64,000 nucleotides of DNA from Planobispora rosea. Its GTDB lineage: Bacteria > Actinomycetota > Actinomycetes > Streptosporangiales > Streptosporangiaceae. Numbering within the stretch: the first letter of the stretch is position 1; each line of letters opens with the position of its first letter. Position numbers and translations under genes: made by a program. Below, in pieces: positions 17,524 through 27,100 of the stretch. Under the pieces are notes generated by a model. It searched no databases. It was not told where the DNA came from and was given only the letters and a program-made list of their open reading frames with translations. Where the stretch lies: the NCBI RefSeq assembly GCF_014648175.1, contig NZ_BMQP01000002.1:186001-250000 (forward strand), given 5' to 3'.

Positions 17524-17879
17524 TGCTGATCACAGTTGACCCCTCGTCGGCCCAGCCGCTCGCCGATCAGGTGGCCGGTTCGGTCCGTACCGCGCTGGCC
17601 GGCGGCATGGCTGCGCCCGGCGACCGGCTCCCCTCCGCGCGTGCCGTGGCCGCCGCCCTCGGCATCAACCTGCACACCGTCCTCCGCGGTTACCAGCAAC
17701 TCCGTGACGAGGGACTGGTGGAGCTGCGCCGTGGCCGGACGGCTGTCATCACCGGCGCAGCCGACCAGCTCCGCCTCCGGCTCGCCGCGGCGGCCGAGGA
17801 GTTCGCCAGGGCTGCCCGGCAGACCGGAGCATCCGAGGAGGAGGCACTGGCCGCGGTCCGGGAGGCACTGGAACGGTGA
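17523..17879 (+). CDS. GntR-family regulator, YtrA subfamily
   Basis: 118 residues, the short YtrA type. It has a winged helix (PLADQVAGSVRTALAGGMAAPGDRLPSARAVAAALGINLHTVLRGYQQLRDEGLVELRRGRTAVI) followed only by a short helical tail with no ligand-binding domain. GTG 17523 overlaps the TAG of the membrane protein gene (TAGTG). YtrA regulators usually repress their own operon in response to cell-envelope stress; an inverted repeat at 16474-16503 is a candidate target. The 125 bases after it hold nothing I can name. Confidence 0.9.
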   Translation: MLITVDPSSAQPLADQVAGSVRTALAGGMAAPGDRLPSARAVAAALGINLHTVLRGYQQLRDEGLVELRRGRTAVITGAADQLRLRLAAAAEEFARAARQTGASEEEALAAVREALER

Positions 17880-18004
17880 GCACTGGAGCACCCGGCCACC
17901 GAAGCTGATCGGAGATTGCGCCGTCGGCGCCCTCGCCGGGCAGTGGCCTGGCGGGTACCGTCCGCGGCCTGGACGATCCGCCGTCATCTGATCCGAACAC
18001 GCCG

Positions 18005-18502
18005 TCACGATCCGACCTGGAGCGCCCCGGGCCGCGGAGCCGGCCGGGTGAGGACGGCGATGGCGACGAGCAGCGCGAACGCGATCAGCGCGGCCAGCGT
18101 GCGGAGGGTGTGGAACAGCTCCCATCGCTGGATGATCTCGGCGTGTCCGGCCGGGACCGCACCGGCCGCCCACTGCCGGAAGTGCGCGTGCAGCGGGATG
18201 TTGCCGAGCACGGTGATCAGCAACGCGGTCAGCGTCAGCGCGCCGGCGCCGAGGGCCAGCCGCCGCGATCGGCCGCGGGCGGCGACCGCCAGGCCGAAGG
18301 AGGTCAGGATGGCCAGCGCCATCGCGCTCTGCATAACCGGCTCGTTGACCTTCATCATCGTGGTGTGGAAGGTCAGGCGCACATCCATCGGGACGGCCCT
18401 GAAGGTGGGGATCACGTTGGCCGCGCCGTACCCGAAGGCACCCGCGAGCAGCCCCGTGGCCAGCAACGCGGCCCCGTGGACGTATCTGACTGGGGTTCTC
18501 AT
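18005..18502 (-). CDS. DUF1772 (anthrone oxygenase-like) membrane protein
   Basis: 165 residues with four hydrophobic segments and the DUF1772-type core (GAFGYGAANVIPTFRAVP...HTTMMKVNEPVMQSAMALAI...NIPLHAHFRQW...RWELFHTLRTLAALIAFALL). ATG 18502 is preferred to an upstream ATG because GGAGG lies upstream and the protein then begins at the family N-terminus. Members of this fold include anthrone oxygenases, but most actinobacterial copies are uncharacterised. It stands alone, tail-to-tail with the GntR gene. Confidence 0.8.
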   Translation of the reverse strand: MRTPVRYVHGAALLATGLLAGAFGYGAANVIPTFRAVPMDVRLTFHTTMMKVNEPVMQSAMALAILTSFGLAVAARGRSRRLALGAGALTLTALLITVLGNIPLHAHFRQWAAGAVPAGHAEIIQRWELFHTLRTLAALIAFALLVAIAVLTRPAPRPGALQVGS

Positions 18503-18652
18503 GATCCAGAATCGTCCTCCGGCCGCCGGCCGGGGGCGTCCCACCGGGGGAGTCATCCACCGCTACCGCGCTCGGAGCAGCGACCGGCCGATCTACGACA
18601 CCGGGAGTAGCGAAGACTCATCCGGCGGAGTCCGCGAGAAGGGATGACGATG

Positions 18653-18735
18653 GAGCACGGTCCGGGTCCGGGCGGAGTCTCCCGGGACGCCCCGGGTGCT
18701 CTCAAGGTCGCCCGGGCTCTCCCGGGACCGTGCTC
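18653..18735. terminator. Large inverted repeat downstream of the ArsR gene
   Basis: GAGCACGGTCC at 18653-18663 pairs exactly with GGACCGTGCTC at 18725-18735; further CCGGG/CCCGGG segments inside the 61-base loop can extend the structure. The right arm touches the ArsR stop codon. It is likely a transcription terminator for the minus-strand ArsR gene, with no U-tract. Confidence 0.45.
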
Positions 18736-19453
18736 ACTTCCGAGAGAGGAGTTCCGCGGGCAGGCCGAGGTGGTCCCGGAGCGCCTGGCGGCCGGCGGCC
18801 GTGACCGCCACGGCGCGTGTGGTGCCGATGCGGGTGATCCACCCCGCGTCGAACGCGTGGCGGCACATGGCGGCGCCGACGGCGCCCGCCAGGTGGGAGC
18901 GGCGCTCCGTCCAGTCCAGGCACGACCGTACGGACGGCCGCCGGGTGCCCGCCGGGACGGTGACGCCGAGCCGTCCGAGCCACGCCTCTCCGTCGCCGGT
19001 GAGCCTGAGCCCGTGCTCCCAGTCCAGCAGTCCCCGCTCCGTCATCGTGTCGGTGATCGCGACCGCGACCGCCCCGGCGAGGTGGTCGTAGCAGGTGCGG
19101 GCGTGGGCGAGCGCCTTCCGGCGGCCGGCCGCCGACAGGGAACGGGGCGGCGAGGCGCGGCCGGGCGCCATCGCGGCGAGGCCCTCGATCAGCTCGGCGA
19201 CGTGGGGGCCCGCCAGCCGCACGTAGCGGTGCCTGCCCTGCCGTTCCTCGGCGAGCAGGTTCCCGCGCACGAGCGCGTTCAGGTGCTCGGTCGCGGTCGA
19301 GGCGGCGACCCCCGCGTGCCGCGCCAGCTCGGTCGCCGTCCACGCCCGGCCGTCGAGCAGGGCCACGCAGAAGCTCGCGCGGGTGCCGTCGGCCAGGAGC
19401 CTGGCCACGGAGGCCAGGTCGGTTCCTGCCGGGTGTGCGTGCGGGGTGTCCAT
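18734..19453 (-). CDS. ArsR-family (winged-helix) transcriptional regulator
   Basis: 239 residues. The winged helix lies at about 10-85 (SVARLLADGTRASFCVALLDGRAWTATELARHAGVAASTATEHLNALVRGNLLAEERQGRHRYVRLA). A roughly 150-residue C-terminal extension follows (AGRRKALAHARTCYDHLAGAVAVAITDTMTERGLL...HAFDAGWITRI), the pattern of a large group of actinobacterial ArsR-like regulators without an obvious metal site. ATG 19453 is the natural start, and a 28-base inverted repeat lies just upstream at 19472-19499. No transporter or enzyme target is adjacent, so it may be autoregulated or act in trans. Confidence 0.9.
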   Translation of the reverse strand: MDTPHAHPAGTDLASVARLLADGTRASFCVALLDGRAWTATELARHAGVAASTATEHLNALVRGNLLAEERQGRHRYVRLAGPHVAELIEGLAAMAPGRASPPRSLSAAGRRKALAHARTCYDHLAGAVAVAITDTMTERGLLDWEHGLRLTGDGEAWLGRLGVTVPAGTRRPSVRSCLDWTERRSHLAGAVGAAMCRHAFDAGWITRIGTTRAVAVTAAGRQALRDHLGLPAELLSRK

Positions 19454-19471
19454 ACGCTCGATTATCACCGT

Positions 19472-19499
19472 CGATGCTTCGGCGCCTGCCGAAACATCG
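19472..19499. promoter_or_regulatory. ArsR operator candidate
   Basis: CGATGCTTCGGC, four bases, then GCCGAAACATCG: 12-base arms with one mismatch. It lies 19 bases upstream of the ArsR start codon, where a bound dimer would block its promoter. Autoregulation of this kind is usual for the family. Confidence 0.65.
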
Positions 19500-19529
19500 G
19501 GCCCCGGAGCGATCCCGTACGGCCGGAGC

Positions 19530-21191
19530 CTACGAGATCGGCACGTCGGGGACGGGCTCGAAGCCGGGGATCTGCACGGTGACGTGGGAGAGGTCGGCGG
19601 GCGGCTTGAACATCGCCCACAGGGTGTACTGCTCGCCCTTCTCCACCATGTACTGGTCGTAGGGGGTGGACAGCAGGTTGGGGCCGAGGCTGGAGTTGTG
19701 GTCGGCGTCGCGCACGGCCCGGTAGCGCCGCTCACCGGAGACCAGGGCCGCCGCGCTGGTACTGGCCTCGGCGTAGACGCTGAACCAGTCGTAGGAGGAG
19801 CTCCAGGCGTTGATCGTGGCGTCGTCGTCGTTGCGTATCGTCCAGGTGAGCGTCACATACCCGCCGGCGTCGCGCCGGAGCTCGTTGATGTCCACCTCCG
19901 CGCGCTTGGGCCAGCTGTTCTTCCCGATCCACGGCGGGGTGCCGGCGGACGCGGTCGCGAGCACCGGCAGCTCGGCCGTGTTCGCGCCCGGCGGCGGCGC
20001 GCTCGCCTGCGCGCCGGAGGGCGCGGACGGGCTCGACGGGCTCACCGACGCGCTCGCGGTCGGGCTCGCGGACGGGTTTCCGGGTCCGGCCGGGCGAGGG
20101 CGAGTGAAGATCACGGTCACGCGCCGGTTGAGGCGGCGTCCCTCCTCCTCGTTGTTCGGGGCGATGGGGCGGCGCGAGCCGTACCCCCGTGACCGGTAGG
20201 TCAGGCCGTCCCGGGTGACCAGCCGGCGCAGCGCCGTCTCGACGCTGCGCGCGCGCCGGGCCGAGAGCGGGTCGTTGACCGCGTCGGTGCCGGTGGTGTC
20301 GGCGTGGCCCTCGACGGTGACCGTGTCGCCCCCGGACTGGTCGATCTCGCTCGCCACCTCCTTGAGCACGGCCCGCGCGCGGGGATCGAGCTCAGCCTTG
20401 TCCACCGCGAACAGCACGTCGGCGGAGAGCCGTACCGAGACCCGCTCGCCGTCGTCGTCACGCGCCTTGGCCGCCTCCTCCACCTGGTTGACGAGCCGGA
20501 GCACCTGCGGCTCGCCCGCCCCTGCCGAGAGGGGATCAACGGGTTCGTCGCGGCCCTCCGTCACCCTCAGCGGCTCGGGCGGCGCGGCCCCGAGCGGGAT
20601 GTCGAGGAACGGCGGCGCCGGCCCGAAGAGCACGTCCACGTGCGTGACGTCGGCGGGCGGGGCGGGGAACACGGCCACCAGGTCGTAGGTGGAGTGCGCC
20701 TTGACCCGGGGCCAGCTGCGCGTGCACAGGCAGTCGCCGCCGACGTATCCCAGGGGGAGGTGCCGCCGGCCGTACTTGCCGTCGACGAGCGAGACTCCGC
20801 CGATGGAGTTGCTGTGCAGCAGGGGGGTGTTCCACGGGATGGTCAGCGTCGCGCCGAACTCGTGGTCCCGGTCCAGGTCGTTGCGGAGCCGCCAGCGGGC
20901 GACCACCCGCTGCGGCGAGACCCGGTCCAGCGCCAGCAGCTCGACCGTGACGCCCTTGCCGACCGAGAGCGGACGCGCCCCCAGCACGCCGCCCGCGGGC
21001 CGTTCCCCGGGCGGGGACGTGCCCGGATCCGGAGTCGCGGCCGAGGGGATCGAAGGCGCCGGGGTCGAGGCCGCAGGCGGCGGAGAACTCGTCGCCGGCG
21101 GGGAGCCGCTCGTTCCCTCCGGCTGTCCGGCAGCGCCACATCCGGTGACTGCCAGCGCCAGGACGAGCAGCCCTTTTCCATATTTCGACAT
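19530..21191 (-). CDS. OmpA-domain lipoprotein with flanking beta-rich domains
   Basis: 553 residues. The N-terminus is a lipoprotein signal ending in VTGC (Cys18), then a Ser/Pro/Thr-rich linker, then a beta-rich domain (about 75-220). An OmpA_C peptidoglycan-binding domain follows at about 255-370 (LFAVDKAELDPRARAVLKEV, VEGHADTTGTDAVNDPLSARRARSVE, GYGSRRPIAPN, GRRLNRRV). A second Pro/Ser linker leads to a C-terminal beta-rich domain that resembles the first (EVDINELRRDAGGYVTLTWTIRNDDD, LSTPYDQYMVEKGEQYTLWAMFKPP against LVDGKYGRRHLPLGYVGG, STYDLVAVFPAPPADVTHVDV). ATG 21191 directly precedes the signal sequence. It probably anchors to peptidoglycan on the cell surface; ligand unknown. Confidence 0.88.
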   Translation of the reverse strand: MSKYGKGLLVLALAVTGCGAAGQPEGTSGSPPATSSPPPAASTPAPSIPSAATPDPGTSPPGERPAGGVLGARPLSVGKGVTVELLALDRVSPQRVVARWRLRNDLDRDHEFGATLTIPWNTPLLHSNSIGGVSLVDGKYGRRHLPLGYVGGDCLCTRSWPRVKAHSTYDLVAVFPAPPADVTHVDVLFGPAPPFLDIPLGAAPPEPLRVTEGRDEPVDPLSAGAGEPQVLRLVNQVEEAAKARDDDGERVSVRLSADVLFAVDKAELDPRARAVLKEVASEIDQSGGDTVTVEGHADTTGTDAVNDPLSARRARSVETALRRLVTRDGLTYRSRGYGSRRPIAPNNEEEGRRLNRRVTVIFTRPRPAGPGNPSASPTASASVSPSSPSAPSGAQASAPPPGANTAELPVLATASAGTPPWIGKNSWPKRAEVDINELRRDAGGYVTLTWTIRNDDDATINAWSSSYDWFSVYAEASTSAAALVSGERRYRAVRDADHNSSLGPNLLSTPYDQYMVEKGEQYTLWAMFKPPADLSHVTVQIPGFEPVPDVPIS

Positions 21192-21337
21192 TTCGTCCAT
21201 CCTCAAGCGTCGTCGAATGATCAACTGTGAGATCGACGCCAGATGAGACGCGCGTCACGGGATATCGGTTCGGCATCCCGCGAGAACGCACCGCGGGAGG
21301 ACACCGTGCACCCGGCCCTCGCCGTGGACTCGGCCGG

Positions 21338-24199
21338 TCAGGAGCGGGTGAGGAGGGTGTGCAGGCGGCGGCACCGGCGGGTGAGGCTGCCGGGACCGGG
21401 GCGGGCGGCGACCGCCGCGACCTCGGGGGTCTCTCCGCGCGCCCCGGCCCATCCGGCGGCGGCGACGCCCAGCTCGACCAGGCCGGGCAGCCCGCGGAGC
21501 GCCTGCCGCCCGGGGTCCGGCAGCAGGCGGGGGAGCATCGCGGCGACCACCGTCCAGACGTCCCGGTAGGCGCCCCGGTGCGCGGCCTGCTCCAGCGGCG
21601 ACGTGACATCGCCGATGACGAGCCCCTCCCACCGGACCCTGGCCGCGAGCTGCTCGCCCAGGTCGGCGGCGGGCAGCCGGTCGCGGGCGGCGAGTGCGAG
21701 CAGCTCGCGCAGGACGCCGTCGCGGTCGCTGCCGGTGAGCCGGTAGGCGAGCAGCAGGGCGAGCGCGGGCCCGGCCGGGCCGTCGGACTGGGCCAGCTCC
21801 GCCGGGGACCGGGCCTCCGCTTGCGTCCTGTCCCAGTTCGGCGCCAGGTAGGCCATCAGGTGCGCGGCGACCACCTCCGGGTGCGAGGGCATGACCGCCG
21901 TCCACCAGCCCATGTGCCCGCCGCCGCCTTCGGGTGCCCGGCCGGCGCCGTCCATCAGGGCGTCGACCAGGTGCAGGCCCGTCGGGACCGCCTCGGCGGA
22001 CACCCTGGGCGTACGGTCCCCGGACGGCCCCGCAGCCGGCGGGGACCAGGCCGGAGCCGGTGGGAGCGGCGACGCCGATCCGGCGGGACCCGTCCTCCAC
22101 CCGGCTCCGGCGTCGGCGCCGGGCCGGCGCACCGTCACCACGGGGTCGGGCAGCGGGCCCTCCGCCAGCCGGCGCGCGGCCCGCCGTCCCGCCCACGAGG
22201 TCAGCCGCTCCGCCCGCGCCGCCGTCTCCGGGTCCACCCGCCGCGGCAGCCGCAGCAGCGCCTGCTGGAAGTCGGCCTCCAGCGGCTCGGCCCCCGCCGC
22301 CTCCAGAGCCTCCAGCCGGGCCACCAGTTCCGCCGCCTCCAGATGTCCGTTCATGAGCGTGGGCGTGGCCAGCAGCAGCGGGGGCAACCGACCCTCGATG
22401 AGCGCGCCGAGGAGTTCCGCGCACCGCAGCAGGAGGAACCGGTGTGGAGCCGAGATCTCCCCCGCGCCGGGCACCCGGCGCCTGACCCGGTCGGCCGGGG
22501 TGGCGGGTGCCGGCTCCTCCTCGTCCCAGCGCGCGGTGATGTCGATCCGCCTGGGGATCGACGGCGGGGAGGGGCTCCAGGTCTGTTCCGCCCCCGGTTC
22601 GGCGGCCTCCCAGCCGAGGGCGGAGATCCAGTCGTCCACCCAGCGCCAGCTGCTCTTCCGGAAGAGGCGCAGGCCCGCCCGGGGCGGGTTCGCCGCGAGG
22701 TTCGCGCGCAGGCCCTCGGGATCGAGGGCGAGGAGACGGACGAACCCGGCGAGGTAACGTTCGGCCGCCGCCCAGCCGCCGGAGTCGCGCAGGAGCTCCA
22801 GCTCCTCGGGGGTGGCGGGCGGCGGCGGGAGCGGCATGGGCGGCAGCGGGGCGGGCAGCTCGGCCGGGACGGGACTCGCCCGCCGGGCGCGCGGACCGGT
22901 CGCCCGCGCTGCCCGTGCCGCCTCCGAGGGATCGCAGGTCTCCCCGAGGTCGGGAGATCCGGCAGGTCCGGGAGATCCGGCGGGGTCGGGGGACCCGGCA
23001 CCGAAGGCGACCGCCAGACGGGCGGTCAGCTCCGGGGGGAGGCCGGCCCCGGCCCCGGTGAGAAGCTCCACCGCGGCGGGGCTGAAGCGCCCGGCGTGCC
23101 TGGCCGCGATCCGGACCCCGTACTCGCGGATGTCGCGCTCCTCATGGCCGAGGGCCGTGACCAGCGCGGGGGCGAGATCGTCGGCCAGATCGGGCATGCG
23201 GCGCACCGTCCGGTCGAGCCAGGTGAGCCCGGCCCGCGCCAGCTTGCGCTCCGGCCGGAACACCGCCGACTCCATCCCCTCGGCCAGGTCGGCCAGGTCG
23301 GCCGGGTCGAGCTCCACGAGCCCCGTGTGCCCCGTGATCTCCCGGGCCTGGCGCAGGGCGAGCTCGGCGATCGGGCCGGGCGCGGCGGGGATCAGCCGCA
23401 GGTAGTCGCGGGCGTGGACGGCGACCTCGGCCGGGAGCGGTTCCAGCGCCCGGTGGAGGCGGACGAAGAACCGCAGGTCCGCGCTCTCTCCACCGCGCAG
23501 GAAGCGGCGGACGCACCCGTCCAGCAACATCCCGCGGGAGACCGCGCCGCCGGCCGCGGCCCTGACCAGACGGGCCAGCAGCGAGACGTGGTGATCGCCG
23601 GTGTCCCCCCGCAGGGACCGGCCGACGCCCTCGGCCTCGAAGAGTCTCGGCGCCATCGTCGCCAGCAGCGGGTCCTCGGCCAGATCGCCTTCCCATCGGA
23701 CCCTCCACTCGTTCCCCCAGGCGACGACCAGCGGATCGTGCGGGGGCGGTTCGACCCCGAGGACGCGCAGCAGGTCCAGGACGAGGGCCGCGTCGCGGTC
23801 CGGGCGTACCCGTGACGCCAGCCGTACGGCGACGTCGGCCTGCCACTCCCGGGACCGCAGGGCCAGCACCCCGGCCAGCGGGCCCGCCTCGCGCACCGCG
23901 GCGAACTCGGCCCGGCCCAGCCAGGAGGCGACGGCCGCCGCCCCGCCGATCGTGCCCGCCCCGGCCAGGAGCAGCGCCTCCCCGCACGCGCCGAGACCGG
24001 CCCAGGGACCGCGGGCGGCCCGCGACGTGCGCAGGTGGCCGGGCAACTCCGCGGCGACCTGCCTGCGCTCCGCCGCGCTGAGCCCGGTGACCCGCTCGGC
24101 CACCGCCCCGGCCCGCCCGGCGTCGATCAGCCTCCGGATCTCCGGCCAGGCTCCCCCGCGCTCCTGCCCGCCGTACGGCTCCGCCCCGGGCGCCGTCAT
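21338..24199 (-). CDS. DUF6493-family giant protein, copy 2 of operon
   Basis: 953 residues, mostly helical in appearance and without signal or membrane segments. The N-terminal motif is WPEIRRLIDAGRAGAVAERVTGLSAAERRQVAAELPGH, then AGAGTIGGAAAVASWLGRAEF. The central motif is LLLATPTLMNGHLEAAELVARLEALEAAGAEPLEADFQQALLRLPR, and the C-terminal motif is GARGETPEVAAVAARPGPGSLTRRCRRLHTLL. All recur in the other two copies in this window. ATG 24199 overlaps the stop of the upstream paralogue (ATGA). The protein resembles HEAT-like repeat scaffolds, but no catalytic motif is visible. It is the third gene of the SWIM-DUF6493-DUF6493 operon. Confidence 0.85.
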   Translation of the reverse strand: MTAPGAEPYGGQERGGAWPEIRRLIDAGRAGAVAERVTGLSAAERRQVAAELPGHLRTSRAARGPWAGLGACGEALLLAGAGTIGGAAAVASWLGRAEFAAVREAGPLAGVLALRSREWQADVAVRLASRVRPDRDAALVLDLLRVLGVEPPPHDPLVVAWGNEWRVRWEGDLAEDPLLATMAPRLFEAEGVGRSLRGDTGDHHVSLLARLVRAAAGGAVSRGMLLDGCVRRFLRGGESADLRFFVRLHRALEPLPAEVAVHARDYLRLIPAAPGPIAELALRQAREITGHTGLVELDPADLADLAEGMESAVFRPERKLARAGLTWLDRTVRRMPDLADDLAPALVTALGHEERDIREYGVRIAARHAGRFSPAAVELLTGAGAGLPPELTARLAVAFGAGSPDPAGSPGPAGSPDLGETCDPSEAARAARATGPRARRASPVPAELPAPLPPMPLPPPPATPEELELLRDSGGWAAAERYLAGFVRLLALDPEGLRANLAANPPRAGLRLFRKSSWRWVDDWISALGWEAAEPGAEQTWSPSPPSIPRRIDITARWDEEEPAPATPADRVRRRVPGAGEISAPHRFLLLRCAELLGALIEGRLPPLLLATPTLMNGHLEAAELVARLEALEAAGAEPLEADFQQALLRLPRRVDPETAARAERLTSWAGRRAARRLAEGPLPDPVVTVRRPGADAGAGWRTGPAGSASPLPPAPAWSPPAAGPSGDRTPRVSAEAVPTGLHLVDALMDGAGRAPEGGGGHMGWWTAVMPSHPEVVAAHLMAYLAPNWDRTQAEARSPAELAQSDGPAGPALALLLAYRLTGSDRDGVLRELLALAARDRLPAADLGEQLAARVRWEGLVIGDVTSPLEQAAHRGAYRDVWTVVAAMLPRLLPDPGRQALRGLPGLVELGVAAAGWAGARGETPEVAAVAARPGPGSLTRRCRRLHTLLTRS

Positions 24200-27100
24200 G
24201 ACTCGTCCCCCGTCCGCGCCGGGGACGTCAGAAGCGCGTGCAGGCTGCGGCACTCCCGCAGCAGCCGGTTGTCACCCCGCCGGGCGGCCACCGCCGCGAC
24301 CTCGGGGATCTCCCCGCGCGCCCCGGCCCATCCGGCGAGCTTGCGGGCGAAGGCGAGGAACTCCAGGAGGACCTTGCGGGGCCGTACGCCGGGGGCGGGA
24401 AGGATCGCGGGCACCATCGCGGCGGTCATCGTCCAGGCCTCGCGGTGGGCGCCCTGCCGGGCGGTGTCCTCCAGGACCTCCCGCACGTCCTCGATCCTGG
24501 CCCAGGACCGGCGCACCCGCTGCCCGAACTCCGCGCCGAGGCGTGCGGCGGGCAGTTCCCCGGTGGCGGCGAGGTGCTGCAGGGCGCGGAGCGGTTGCTC
24601 CGACGGGCCCCCGGCGAGCCGCTCGGCCAGGAGCAGGGAGGTCGCCTGCCCGGCGGGGCCCTGCCGCACGGCGAGGTCGGTGAGCCGCCAGTGGAGGGAC
24701 TCGGTTCCCCGGTAGTACCAGAACCGGATCGGGACCAGGTGGGCGGCGAGCACCTCCCGGTGGGACGGCAGGACGGCAGGCCACCAGTCCTCGCACGTGC
24801 CGTAGTACCCGAACGCCTCCTCGGCGATGGGAACCGGCGGGCTCAGCAGCTCGGCGGCGAGCCCGGCGACGGCGCGCCCGGGCACCCCGGTGTCACCGGC
24901 CGGGGTGATGGAGACCACCGCCATCGTCTGCCAGCGCTCGAGCTCTCCGTCCGGTTCCTCCTCGTCGAGCCAGTGCCCGGCCGGGCGCTCACCCCCCGTC
25001 CACCACTCTCGCGCGACCTTCCACCACTGGTGTTCCTGCCCGGAGGCGTGGAACCACCGGACGGTCACCTCCGGGTCGGGCATCCCGTCCCCGGCCAGCC
25101 ACCGGGCCGCCTCGCGGCCGGCGGCGGAGGCCAGCCCGGCGGCCCGGGCCGTCACGGCCGGGTCGGCGGCCGTGCGGGGCAGCCGCAGGAGCGCCTGCAG
25201 CAGGTCCGCGGGGAGCGGCTCCGTTCCCGCCTCCTCAAGCTCCGTCAGCCGGGCGACCAGCTCGGCCGGGTCCAGGTGGCCGGTGCTGAGCGTGGGCGTG
25301 GCCAGCAGCAGCGGCGGGAGCGCGCCCTCCCGCAGCGCGGTGAGGATCTCCGCGTACCGGTGCAGGATGAACCGGTGCGGTGCGGAGGCCTGCCGCGCGT
25401 CGGGGATGTGCTCCGCGGCGGGCCGGGGCGGGGCGGAGAACGGCGCGATCCCGGCCGCCCGGCTGACCCCGTTCAGGAACCGGAGGGCTCCGCTCAGGAA
25501 GGAGGATCCCCAGGACTCGTCCGGGGATTCGCCTTCCCGGGGCTCGGCCGGGAAGGCGAATCCCTCCGGGACGTATCCCACCCCGGGCTGGGCGAGCTCC
25601 GCCACGAGCGCGGCGGCCCACCCTTCCGGATACCACCACAGATCCCTGTCCACGATCGGGGCCCGGTGCGGGGCCAGTGCGCTGCGGAGCCCGGCCCGGT
25701 CCCGTGCGGCGTGCCGGACGAACCCGGCGAGGAACAGTTCGGCGGCGGTCCAGTCGTCCTTCCCGTACAGCGCGGCCACCTCCCGGGGCGTCTGCGGCAC
25801 CGGCGGGAACACCGTGGCGGCGGGCAGCCTGGGGATCTCCCGGGGTTCGAGGGCCTCCTCCGGCTCCGGTCCGGGTCCGGGCCCCTCCCGGAGCTCCCCT
25901 CCGAAGGCCGCCGCCACCCGGTTGTGCAGGTCGGGCGGGAGCTGCCCGGTCGCCTCCCGCACCATCCGGGCCCCGAGCGGGGTGAAGGCGGCGGCGTGCT
26001 TGACCGCCAGGCGCACGGCCCGTTCCTGTACGGCGTGCGCCTGGTGCCCCAGCGCCGAGGCCAGCGCCGGGGCCAGGTCGTCGGCCCGTCCCGGATCCGC
26101 CTTCAGCAGTTCCTCCAGCCAGGCCAGCCCGGACCGCACCAGGCCGCCCTCGGCCCGGAACAGCAGTCCCTCCAGCGCCTCCACCGCATCGGCCGGGTCC
26201 GGCGGTTCCGGAGCCCCGGACGTCCCCGCCGGTTCCAGCGCCTCGGCGGCGTCGACCGTCCCGGCCGGGTCAGCGTCCAGGCGGCGCAGGTGCCTGAGCG
26301 CCAGCTCCGCCACCGGCCCCGGTGCCACCGGCAGCAACCGCAGGTAGTCCCGCCTCCGCGTGGCCACCTCTGCCGCCGACGGCTCCAGCAGCTCGTGCAG
26401 TCGCGCGAAGAAGCGCAGGTCGGTGGCGTCCCCGCCGCGCAGGAACCGTCCCACGCAGCCGCCCAGCAGCACCTCCCGGGAGATCCGGCCCTCGGCCGCC
26501 AGCGCGCGCAGCGTCCCCAGCCAGGAGGCCGGCGCGAGCGGGTCGGCCCGTTCCTCCCGCAGCGCCCGGCCCACCCCCTGCGCCTGGAAGATCCTCGGCA
26601 GCAGCGCCTCCAGGAGCGGGTCCTCGCGCAGCCGGTCCGCGTCCGGCGTCATCGTCACCCAGCCGACGACCAGCGGATCGTGCTCGGGCGGCGCCGTCCC
26701 GAGCCGCCGGAACAGCTCCAGTGCCAGCGGCAGGTGCCGGTCGACCGGGTCACCGTGCCAGCTCACGTCCCCGCGGACAACCCTGACCTTCAGCGCCAGC
26801 CGCGCCGCCAGGTCGGCCCGCCACCCGGCCGGGCGTGCCGCGACGGCCCGGACCACCGGCCCGACCGCGTCGGCGGGGGATCCCCGGCGGGCGAATTCGC
26901 GCCGGTTGAGCCAGGAGACCACCGCCGCCGCACCCGCGATGGTGCCCGCTCCCGCGGCCCGCATCGGGTCGATCCAGGCGTCCCGTTCGCCCATCATGGT
27001 GTCGGGGCCCCAGCCGTGCAGCCAGTGGCCGTGCGGGTTCTCACCCCAGCCGCCGCCCCAGCCGTCCTGTCGGCTCGCGGCCCAGTGGCGGTGGTAGTCC

